Shown: piece after piece, positions 17,306 through 25,196 of the stretch
How the letters are laid out: every line of letters starts with the position of its first letter
Position numbering within the stretch: the first letter of the stretch is position 1
From: Bacillota bacterium
Lineage (GTDB): Bacteria > Bacillota > Clostridia > Acetivibrionales > DSM-1351
Length of the DNA: 64,000 nucleotides
Reading direction: 5' to 3'
NCBI GenBank assembly: GCA_023398105.1
Contig: JAEWST010000034.1
Coordinates: 1 to 64,000, forward strand
The notes under the pieces: model-generated
Seen by the model: the letters and a program-made list of their open reading frames with translations, nothing else
What the model was told of the DNA's origin: nothing
The model's database searches: none
Translations under genes and position numbers: made by a program

Positions 17306-19948
17306 ATGAGTAAAAAAGTTTTAATAGTTGGAGGGGTTGCTGGTGGTGCATCAACAGCTACAAGGCTTAGGCGTTTAGATGAGAATGCTGAAATAATAAT
17401 GTTTGAAAAGGATGAATATATTTCTTTTGCTAATTGTGGATTGCCCTATTATATTGGTGGAATCATAGAAGAGAGGGATAAGCTTCTTTTGCAGACTCCT
17501 CAGGCAATTAAGGATAGATTTAATGTAGATGTCAGAGTTTTCAGTGAAGTTGTTAAAGTAGATCCTATCACAAAACGAGTTACAGTTAAGTCTAATGACA
17601 AGGGTGTATATGAGGAGTCCTTTGACTATCTCGTACTATCACCAGGAGCAGCTCCAATAAAGCCGCCAATTAAGGGGATTGAATCAAAAAAGATATTTTC
17701 ACTTAGAAATGTTCCTGATACTGATGCAATAAAGGATCAGGTTGACAAGTATACTAAGACTGCAGCAATATCTATTGGCGGGGAGCAAAAGCTAGATGTT
17801 GATAAAAGTACAAGTGCTACTGCTATAGTTATAGGCGGTGGATTTATAGGTATTGAGACTGCTGAAAACATGGTGGAAAGAGGGCTAAATGTTATTCTTG
17901 TTGAAGCAGCTCCACATATTCTAGCACCCTTTGATTCTGAGTTTGCAATGGTAGCTGAAGCCGAAATGGAGGCAATGGGAATTAAACTTCATTTGGGAGA
18001 TGGAGTAAATGAGTTTATCGAAGAGGGCGACAAGATTTCAGTTAAACTTGCTTCAGGAAAGATAATTACAGGGGATTTTGTTGTTTCAGCAATAGGTGTA
18101 AAACCAGCAACGGATTTTTTAAAGGATTCGGGAGTAACTCTTGGTCCTAAAGGACATATTGTTGTAGATGAACACATGAGGACTAATTTTGAAGATATTT
18201 ATGCGGCAGGAGATGCAGCTGAGATAGTTGATTTTATTACAAAGGGTAAAACCGCTATTCCTCTTGCAGGACCTGCTAATAGACAGGCGAGGATAATTGC
18301 AGACAATATTGCTGGAATTGACAGAAAATATCTGGGTTCTATGGGAACATCAATAATCAAAGTGTTTGACAAAACAGCAGCTGCAACAGGTATGAACATG
18401 AGAAATGCAAAAAGGTCAGGGATAGATGCGAAGGCAGTATTTATTCATCCAAGTAGTCATGCAACTTATTATCCGGGTGCATCACAGATGTGTATTAAAC
18501 TGGTATATGCCGAGGATAAAAAAGTTTTGGGAGCACAAGCTATAGGATATGATGGAGTTGATAAGGTTATTGACGTAATTGCTACAGTTATTAAGTTTGG
18601 TGGTACTGTAGACGATCTTGCAGAGCTTGAACTTGCATATGCACCACCATACCTGTCTGCAAAATCTCCTGCAAACATGCTGGGCTTTGTAGCTCAAAAT
18701 AATATAGAAGGATTTGTTGAAAATGCCACAATTGACGAATTTAACGAGCAGTATAATCCTGATACCATGTTATTGGTTGATGTGAGAGAGGAAATTGAGG
18801 CTGAAAACGGAAATTTTGGGGGAAGTATAAATATTCCTCTTAACAGTATAAGAAAAAGGATGAATGAGATTCCAAAGGATAAACTTATTTGGATTTACTG
18901 TGCGGTTGGGATAAGAGGGTATATAGCTGCAAGAATTCTAAATCAGAATGGATACAAAACAAAGAATCTTTCCTGTGGCTACAATCTTATAAAGATAGCA
19001 GCATACAAACCTCTGAAGGATGACAGGAATAATGGAAATCATAACGAAACTGATAATAAAGGTAAAAGCATCGAGAGTCAAAATAAAACCAACGATAAAA
19101 GTAATAGTGAAATTAATAACGGTGCAAGTATTCGTGAAAAAGTTGAAAGCGAAACGATAAACCTTGTTCAAAACAAATCAGAAAATATTTCTGAGAGTAA
19201 AACTCTAGATGCACGAGGATTATCCTGCCCAGGTCCACTTATGAAGCTCAAACTAGCAATAGATGAAATGGAGGAAGGTAAGATATTAAAAGTGCTGGCT
19301 TCAGACCCTGGCTTCTATGAGGATATCAAACAGTGGTGCAAAAGAACAGGCTGTGAATTGTTAGATTTATCAAAAAAATCAGGAGAAATAATTGCCTTTG
19401 TCAAAAAGTCCAGCAACGGTACTAATAACGGAAACAATAATAGTCAAACAATGAGTAGCGGTACGGCAGTTGTTGCAAAGGATAATAAAAATATTGTGGT
19501 ATTCAGCGGTGATTTAGATAAAGCTTTGGCAGCATTTATTATTGCAAACGGAGCTGCATCTATGGGCAAAAAAGTTACAATGTTCTTTACCTTCTGGGGA
19601 CTTAATATTTTGAGAAAACCTGAAAAAGTACCTGTTAAAAAAGGATTAATGGATTCTATGTTTGGAGCAATGATGCCAAAAGGAACAGGTAAGCTGAAGC
19701 TGTCAAAGATGAACATGCTGGGCATGGGAACTGCTATGATGAAGAAGGTTATGAAGGATAAAAACATTTCTTCAATTGATGAATTGGTAAAGGCTGCAAT
19801 GGATAGCGGAATTGAACTGATTGCTTGTCAGATGTCCATGGATGTAATGGGAATACGGCAGGAAGAGCTTTTGGATGGAGTTAAGTTTGGCGGAGTGGGC
19901 TACATGCTTGGTGAAGCAGAGGACTCTGATGTTAATTTCTTTATTTAA
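17306..19948 (+). CDS. CoA-disulfide reductase fused to rhodanese, TusA and DsrE-like domains
   Basis: An 880-residue multidomain sulfur-transfer protein. An FAD/NAD(P)H pyridine-nucleotide-disulfide oxidoreductase (about 1-460) has GGVAGGAS at the N-terminus and the CoA-disulfide-reductase cysteine in SFANCGLPYY (Cys44). A rhodanese domain (about 480-570) has the active loop CAVGIR. After an Asn/Lys-rich linker (about 575-620) comes a TusA domain (about 630-700) with LSCPGP, then a DsrE/DsrF-like domain (about 725-880). ATG 17306 follows GGAGG; longer reading adds an unrelated N-terminus. Together the domains suggest reduction of CoA persulfide or polysulfide and persulfide relay. About 20 residues are inserted near residue 158. 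Confidence 0.92.
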   Translation: MSKKVLIVGGVAGGASTATRLRRLDENAEIIMFEKDEYISFANCGLPYYIGGIIEERDKLLLQTPQAIKDRFNVDVRVFSEVVKVDPITKRVTVKSNDKGVYEESFDYLVLSPGAAPIKPPIKGIESKKIFSLRNVPDTDAIKDQVDKYTKTAAISIGGEQKLDVDKSTSATAIVIGGGFIGIETAENMVERGLNVILVEAAPHILAPFDSEFAMVAEAEMEAMGIKLHLGDGVNEFIEEGDKISVKLASGKIITGDFVVSAIGVKPATDFLKDSGVTLGPKGHIVVDEHMRTNFEDIYAAGDAAEIVDFITKGKTAIPLAGPANRQARIIADNIAGIDRKYLGSMGTSIIKVFDKTAAATGMNMRNAKRSGIDAKAVFIHPSSHATYYPGASQMCIKLVYAEDKKVLGAQAIGYDGVDKVIDVIATVIKFGGTVDDLAELELAYAPPYLSAKSPANMLGFVAQNNIEGFVENATIDEFNEQYNPDTMLLVDVREEIEAENGNFGGSINIPLNSIRKRMNEIPKDKLIWIYCAVGIRGYIAARILNQNGYKTKNLSCGYNLIKIAAYKPLKDDRNNGNHNETDNKGKSIESQNKTNDKSNSEINNGASIREKVESETINLVQNKSENISESKTLDARGLSCPGPLMKLKLAIDEMEEGKILKVLASDPGFYEDIKQWCKRTGCELLDLSKKSGEIIAFVKKSSNGTNNGNNNSQTMSSGTAVVAKDNKNIVVFSGDLDKALAAFIIANGAASMGKKVTMFFTFWGLNILRKPEKVPVKKGLMDSMFGAMMPKGTGKLKLSKMNMLGMGTAMMKKVMKDKNISSIDELVKAAMDSGIELIACQMSMDVMGIRQEELLDGVKFGGVGYMLGEAEDSDVNFFI

Positions 19949-20006
19949 ATTGATTTAATCAACTTCCGCATATAAAAAGTTTTTTACAGGGTTAGTCCTT
20001 TTTGTT

Positions 20007-20215
20007 GTGCGCCCAGCATGGATGCTTTCTAGTCGGTGAAAGTCCGATACGGGGGTTGATAGTGCCAACCGTTAGCCATGAGCAAGGGCGTCCTCAGTGA
20101 CGAGGAAGCTGGAGGCAAAGTTCTGGTCTGAGGAACACGAACTGTATATAATGTTTTCTTGGACTGAATACGTGGAGACATGCTGTCTGCTATATAAGGT
20201 GAAGTAAAGAATTGA
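20007..20215 (+). mobile_element. Truncated group II intron, 5' part only
   Basis: The stretch starts with GTGCGCCCAGCATGG, a canonical 5' end of bacterial group II introns. Typical domain I sequence follows (GGTGAAAGTCC, GTGCCAACCGTTAGCC, AGCAAGGGCG, TGACGAGGAAGCTGGAGG). After about 210 bases the match fades. No intron-encoded reverse transcriptase and no domain V (GAGCCG..) are found nearby, so this is a dead fragment. The right boundary is approximate. Confidence 0.8.
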
Positions 20216-20230
20216 ATATATTATGGTTGT

Positions 20231-20272
20231 AACGCACTCGTTAGTGAATATTGCTGATGAGTGTGTTTTATT
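20231..20272 (+). terminator. Terminator-like hairpin after the intron relic
   Basis: AACGCACTC (20231-20239) pairs with GAGTGTGTT (20259-20267), with one G-T pair, followed by a short T-rich tail. It could end transcription from the sulfur-protein operon or be part of the intron remnant. Confidence 0.5.
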
Positions 20273-20327
20273 GTAGAAATTTATAGTAATAGTTTGAAAA
20301 TAATCAAAGGATGGATTATAATGGAAG

Positions 20328-20357
20328 GTAATTGAAAGTAATTGAAAGTAATTGAAA
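20328..20357 (+). repeat. Three tandem GTAATTGAAA units
   Basis: Three exact 10-bp units at 20328, 20338 and 20348. They lie in the non-coding gap 158 nt before the diguanylate cyclase start. They could be direct-repeat regulator sites or simple slippage. The rest of 20268-20514 shows nothing else. Confidence 0.7.
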
Positions 20358-20514
20358 CCTAAGGTAAACCTAATTACCTAGAGGTTTGTGTTCCAATGAT
20401 TTTGTCAATAGAATCTATGAAATATCAAAATTGTACCTGAAGTCTTTATGTGTATTACGCCGAATAAATAAGAGTAGGAAAATATTTTAAAAGGATTGAA
20501 AGGGAGGAATAAAA

Positions 20515-21813
20515 ATGGATCTGGAAAAAATAGAAAATTATACGCTAGATGATATTTTCGAAATTATCAAAGAAAAAGTAGACGCTATCTTAATTATTCA
20601 ATCTGAACTTGACAGCTACAAGTCTATTTTCAGAAAAGGAATATTTTCAGATATAATCAAAGAAAGCGGAAATTATCACGACCTCATTGAAAAGCTATTG
20701 TTAAACTATTCAAACAAAGTTACGAGTGACTATCATGTCTTTTTTCCTTCATTCGGAAAATTCCATGGTAAATACAGTAAAAGATTAAAGCTTGAATATG
20801 ACAATACTCCACATATGATTCAGATGACAATATATCCTTTAAACGATAAAAATATCTATTTGCTCATTCTCGACGAACTTGATAACAGCGAATATATACA
20901 GGAATTCCTAACCAATGAAATAGTGAATAATATTCAAAATACTTACCTCTTCTCCATGTATGTTGACCTCATCAAGGACACAACAAGTAGCATTAGTGTT
21001 ACGGAAATTTCTGATGAACCTATACATGCAAATGAATTAAAATACACCGACTGGCGGATGATGATCGTAAATATGATTTGGTCTGACGACCAGCCACTCT
21101 TTCTTGAACGCACAGAGCCTGATTATCTGAAAAGGAACCTTGCACCGGGAAGAACTACGTCGTTTGACTGTCAGATGCTAAATCTTGTAGGAAATTATAT
21201 CTGGGTAAAGCTGATTTTCAGTCGTGCCGAAACTAACAATAATGATGATTTTAGATTTGTATTTATGGTTCAGGATATCCATGAAAATTCTATAGAATTA
21301 ATGTCTACTCTTAAAGAATACCAAGAGCTTGCTTCAAAAGACACCTTGACAGGTGTATATAACCATGGCAGAATTGAAACCGAGCTTAATAACGCTATCG
21401 AAAATAAAAAAGAAATCGAACAGTCTCTTTCTATTATGATGATAGATATTGATTATTTTAAAAACGTCAATGATATATTTGGTCATGCCATAGGGGATCT
21501 CATTCTAAAGCACTTTGTTTCAATTGCCTGTGATTACCTGAAATCCTATAACATAAAAATCGGACGTTGGGGCGGCGATGAATTTTTTGCCGTATGCTAT
21601 GATATAAATCCCTCTGAGCTTATGACCATCGCTGAAAACTTGAGATTAAAAATTTCCGATGCAAAATTAGAGATTGCTAGTAATATCACTTGCAGTATCG
21701 GTATAACTGAGATACATAAAAATGACAAGGTTGAAGATGCATTCGAGCGTGTTGACAAAGCAATGTACTCTGCAAAAGCATGCGGAAGAAACTGCGTTAA
21801 GGCTGAGTTATAA
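20515..21813 (+). CDS. GGDEF diguanylate cyclase, soluble
   Basis: A 432-residue protein predicted to make cyclic di-GMP from GTP. The C-terminal GGDEF domain (about 268-432) has DTLTGVYNHGRIE, MIDIDYFKNVNDIFGHAIGD and the active loop GRWGGDEFFAV. No RxxD inhibitory site precedes the loop in the usual place. The N-terminal about 260 residues have no membrane helix and look like one or two PAS-like sensor modules (W.KLIFSRAETNNNDDFRFVFMVQDI resembles a PAS end). A strong AAAGGGAGG site precedes the ATG. Confidence 0.9.
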   Translation: MDLEKIENYTLDDIFEIIKEKVDAILIIQSELDSYKSIFRKGIFSDIIKESGNYHDLIEKLLLNYSNKVTSDYHVFFPSFGKFHGKYSKRLKLEYDNTPHMIQMTIYPLNDKNIYLLILDELDNSEYIQEFLTNEIVNNIQNTYLFSMYVDLIKDTTSSISVTEISDEPIHANELKYTDWRMMIVNMIWSDDQPLFLERTEPDYLKRNLAPGRTTSFDCQMLNLVGNYIWVKLIFSRAETNNNDDFRFVFMVQDIHENSIELMSTLKEYQELASKDTLTGVYNHGRIETELNNAIENKKEIEQSLSIMMIDIDYFKNVNDIFGHAIGDLILKHFVSIACDYLKSYNIKIGRWGGDEFFAVCYDINPSELMTIAENLRLKISDAKLEIASNITCSIGITEIHKNDKVEDAFERVDKAMYSAKACGRNCVKAEL

Positions 21814-22316
21814 AGGCAATATCCAAATTTTCTTTTAAATATACTCTATGTTCGTTTAACCATGCTTCGCCCTTTGAGTAGACAGACAGACTGACATGCC
21901 ACTAATCCTAAAGAATTTAGTTGACTATAGCCGCTTGCATCAAATTCTTCACGAAATGCATGTCTAAGAGTTCTATTTGGAATAAAGATATTGGAAATAT
22001 GTAACCCAGCTATATTAAATGTTTTGCTAGGAGCTGTGCAAATGATTGAGTTCATTGCAAACTCTTCACTTATTGATGCAAACACTGTATGAATGTTACC
22101 AGAATATATAAAATAGCAATGAATCTCATCAGATAGCACAATTACATGATGCTTGAGGCATATTTCACCAATCCGTGTAAGTTCTTCTTTTATCCACACA
22201 CGACCGGTAGGATTTTGTGGACTGCAAAGCAAGAATAATTTTACATGCTCATTTATTATTTTTAATTCGAAGTCTTTATAGTCAATTGTATATTTTCCAT
22301 CTTTGTATACTATTAG
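21814..22316 (-). pseudogene. Decayed MalY/PatB-type aminotransferase fragment
   Basis: The minus strand encodes the middle of a PLP-dependent cystathionine beta-lyase/aminotransferase: CSPQNPTGRVW, LSDEIHCYF and PSKTFNIAGL with the PLP lysine. Upstream it is cut by an in-frame TAA near 22317, before the N-terminal domain. Downstream, a tandem GTCT run (21881-21891) shifts the frame. In the other frame the expected VYSKGEAWLNEHR continues, after which the gene ends at the neighbouring cyclase. It is therefore broken at both ends and frameshifted. The intact gene would have needed about 390 codons. Confidence 0.85.
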
Positions 22317-22707
22317 TTAGTGTTTTGTCATATTTGTTAAGTGTAGTATATTAAGCTGATTGACGATCCCAAATTATCATTGTATTATATATATAATTCC
22401 TATTATTCAAGTATGAAATGTAAAATAGAATAATTAGCTTAAACTTAATCGTTACTAATCTATACAATAAAATATTGTAAGGTGCCAGTAATTAGCGCGG
22501 TGATAAGTTAGTTGAAAAAAGTTTTGCAATTATCCTATTAGACCATTTTTGTAAGCTTTATATCAAAAGGTTTTAAAATTGGATTTACAGAAGATTCTAA
22601 GCATAATTTTGGGTAACAACTTGAAGAAACCAAGGGTATAGGCAAGTCAAATAATAAATTCTATAATTATTAATTAACACTAACGCTTAAACATAAGGAG
22701 ATTTTAT
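22317..22707. other. Non-coding gap before the Rrf2 gene
   Basis: There is no complete gene here. A short open stretch near 22548-22615 on the plus strand could be the tail of another degraded gene, but I could not identify it. There is no clear repeat, terminator or structured RNA. Confidence 0.4.
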
Positions 22708-23142
22708 ATGAAAATATCTACAAAAGGAAGATATGCATTAAGACTAATGTTGGATTTAGCATTACACAATACTGGTGATTTAGTGCGAATTAAAGATATA
22801 TCTGCAAGACAAAATATTTCTGATAAATATTTAGAACAAATAGTATCTGCTTTAAACAAAGCTGGATATGTAAAAAGCGTAAGAGGTTCACAAGGAGGAT
22901 ACCGTTTGACTAAGGAACTAGAACAATATACAGTTGGCATGATACTTCGTATTACTGAAGGCAGTTTGGCACCTGTAGCTTGCTTAGATGACGATACTAA
23001 TGAGTGCTCAAGAAACTCTAATTGTGCAACACTATTGCTTTGGAAAAAACTTGATGAGGCTATAAAGGGTGTTGTTGACACAGTAACAATTGCAGACTTA
23101 GTGAAATGGCAAGAAAATAATACCGATAATTATAGCATTTAG
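22708..23142 (+). CDS. Rrf2/IscR-type transcriptional regulator
   Basis: A 144-residue winged-helix regulator of the Rrf2 family. The helix-turn-helix and wing (about 1-65) include ISTKGRYALRLML and SVRGSQGGYRL. Three cysteines (ACLDDDTNECSRNSNC, about 93-108) are spaced as in IscR, where they hold a [2Fe-2S] cluster, so it probably senses iron-sulfur or redox status. CymR-like cysteine-metabolism control is the alternative, but CymR lacks these cysteines. AAGGAG lies nine bases before the ATG. No isc/suf genes adjoin it. Confidence 0.9.
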   Translation: MKISTKGRYALRLMLDLALHNTGDLVRIKDISARQNISDKYLEQIVSALNKAGYVKSVRGSQGGYRLTKELEQYTVGMILRITEGSLAPVACLDDDTNECSRNSNCATLLLWKKLDEAIKGVVDTVTIADLVKWQENNTDNYSI

Positions 23143-23483
23143 GAAGAAAGAGGAATAAACTCAACGTACTGCTTTGTAGAAGCACTAAAAATTATTTGTT
23201 TTACAAACTAGCTAAGAATTATTTGATGAAAACTTTGCACATTATGAAGTGCTTATAATTGTTGATATTAGCAGACTTACACTAAATGATAAGATAGTAA
23301 TTGACTTTTTTATTTCTATGAACTTGATATTATATGATTTTAAGCAGTATATTCAGCTACGGATTTTGAGGTGTTTATTATTAAATAGTTAAGGGGCGTT
23401 TACTAATACAAAATGGAATAAATAGTCGGAAATTAGATATGACAATTAATGTATAATTTGTCGCTATATTTCAATTGATATGA

Positions 23484-23728
23484 TATAATTACTATAAAAA
23501 GACATGCACTTATTTTTGTTGCAAACGTCTTTTACCCTCATATATACCCTGTAAGCTTTAAACAAACTGGCTTTTGTCTAGGCTTGGCAGAAATTCAAAA
23601 AGTCTGGTGTCTAGAGAAAGAAACAGGGGGACGTAGGTAAAGTTGGCGATAAAGCCAATACTACTAGGCTTTTACTTTTTGTTTAGTAAATAATTCACAC
23701 TAACAAAAACATTTATGGAGAAACACCT
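23484..23728 (+). promoter_or_regulatory. Structured 5' leader of the membrane diguanylate cyclase
   Basis: TATAAT at 23484-23489 is followed by an about 230-base leader. Pairings I can see are AAAAAGAC (23496-23503) with GTCTTTT (23527-23533), CCCTGT (23547-23552) with ACAGGG (23623-23628) enclosing a 70-base region, and TTGGC (23643-23647) with GCCAA (23654-23658). The enclosed GTCTGGT...TCTAGAGAAA and the following GGGGGACG have a riboswitch-like look. I could not match them to c-di-GMP-I, c-di-GMP-II or ykkC consensus with confidence. The rest of 23143-23483 is featureless AT-rich sequence apart from a weak R3 relative. Confidence 0.5.
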
Positions 23729-24847
23729 ATGAATACTAATCCGACGATATATGACAAGTGGAGAAAGATGCTGATTAAACACTGCATAATTATTGCGTGT
23801 ATTGTTTTTGTATCAGAAATTACATTTTTATTGTTTTACTATGAAGCTGGTTTGACTTTTCGACCACTCCCGTTAATTGTATTTCGTTATCTGATTTTTC
23901 CTAGTATTGTTAATTTTTCAGCAATAATAGCAGGAAGATTTATTATTTATTCTACTAAATACAAAGAGAATACGAAGAATTATACTGCAATTCTAGTATT
24001 ATGCATTTTATGTGCATGTGTGGAATGTGTTCATTATAGATTTCCAGCTGTTATGTGTTCCTTTTGTGTACCTATCTTTTTAACTATACTTTTTCAAAAT
24101 AAGAAAATGGCTAGACTAGTGCATTTAATTAGTTATTTTTTTATTATATTATCTGGAATAATTGCAAATTTGGGGGTACGGAGAGATGATCCACGTTTGA
24201 TTTTTGATTGTGTAGTTGCTGCAATTATAATAGTTTGTTCTTATATTGTGAGTATTATATTAATTAAATATGAGAAACAGAGAGCAGAGGACATTAAGGT
24301 ATGTCATTCAAAGCAAACGGAATTAAGCGAACAATTAAAGCATGATTTGCTTACTGGTTTATATAATTATAATGCATTTATTGAAATATTGAATTTAAAA
24401 TACAGTGATTCTGATAATCGTTTACAATTAGCAGTTATAGATTTAGATGATTTTAAATATATTAATGATACATATGGACATATACAAGGAAATGAAGTGC
24501 TGATTTATATTTCTTATTTACTAAAAATACACACTTCGAATATAGGTTATCCTGCAAGATATGGCGGAGAAGAGTTTGTTGTGTTGTTACCAGATATTAC
24601 TACAGAAGAAGCTTATAACATAATAGAAAGAGTCAGAAGGGAATTTTATGAACACAATTTCAAATTTTCAAAGGGTATGAAGTTTACATTTAGCTGCGGA
24701 TTAGCTGAAAATGAAGGAAAGGTAACTTCACATAAAGAATTTTTCCATAACGCAGATCAGGCTATGTATATAGCTAAAAAATCTGGAAAGAACAAAACAG
24801 TTATTGCTCAAAAAAAATATAGTATGTCAATTACTAAGGCTCTTTAA
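23729..24847 (+). CDS. Membrane-bound GGDEF diguanylate cyclase
   Basis: A 372-residue protein with about six hydrophobic segments in the N-terminal half (about 15-190) and a cytoplasmic GGDEF domain (about 200-365). LKHDLLTGLYNYNAF opens the domain, VIDLDDFKYINDTYGH binds metal, and ARYGGEEFVVLLP is the active-site loop in its GGEEF form. It probably converts a membrane or extracellular signal to cyclic di-GMP. It has its own promoter and long structured leader. Confidence 0.9.
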   Translation: MNTNPTIYDKWRKMLIKHCIIIACIVFVSEITFLLFYYEAGLTFRPLPLIVFRYLIFPSIVNFSAIIAGRFIIYSTKYKENTKNYTAILVLCILCACVECVHYRFPAVMCSFCVPIFLTILFQNKKMARLVHLISYFFIILSGIIANLGVRRDDPRLIFDCVVAAIIIVCSYIVSIILIKYEKQRAEDIKVCHSKQTELSEQLKHDLLTGLYNYNAFIEILNLKYSDSDNRLQLAVIDLDDFKYINDTYGHIQGNEVLIYISYLLKIHTSNIGYPARYGGEEFVVLLPDITTEEAYNIIERVRREFYEHNFKFSKGMKFTFSCGLAENEGKVTSHKEFFHNADQAMYIAKKSGKNKTVIAQKKYSMSITKAL

Positions 24848-25090
24848 ATATATTAACCTTCAAACAAACTTTTAAATAAGAATTCAATTTTCTGAGACTT
24901 ATCAAGGTTTTGTTACCAAAACTTTTACTTTCTTTTGTTTTCCAAAGTTATAAAAAATGATATAATGATGTCTGTAAATTCTACAGCATTTAATTTTATG
25001 TGTAAAAATTAAGAAAATAATTTTATAGTATTTCTAGGAAAGTTGAATTAATTATTATAAAAGTTTACAGCATATAAAATTCTATTGAAA

Positions 25091-25144
25091 TTGTTTAACT
25101 TTTCAATTGACACCTACTATTATCAATTGAGAAAATTGATTAAT
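25091..25144 (+). repeat. R2-family intergenic repeat
   Basis: It contains TTTAACTTTTCAATTGA, a CACCTAC core and GAGAAAATTGATTAATTA, matching the palindromic R2 layout. It lies in the 349-base gap 24848-25196, which also has a TATAAT (24959-24964) but no gene. Confidence 0.5.
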
Positions 25145-25196
25145 TAATCCATGTAGTACTATAAAAGTTAAGACATTTAATATGAGGGAGATACTT

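Noticed and set aside
23600..23680. c-di-GMP-I (GEMM) riboswitch upstream of the GGDEF protein
   Set aside because: The context is attractive, but the defining blocks (GGCAAACC, GGGACGCAAAGCC, GGTAGCGGG) are not present, so it is reported only as a structured leader.
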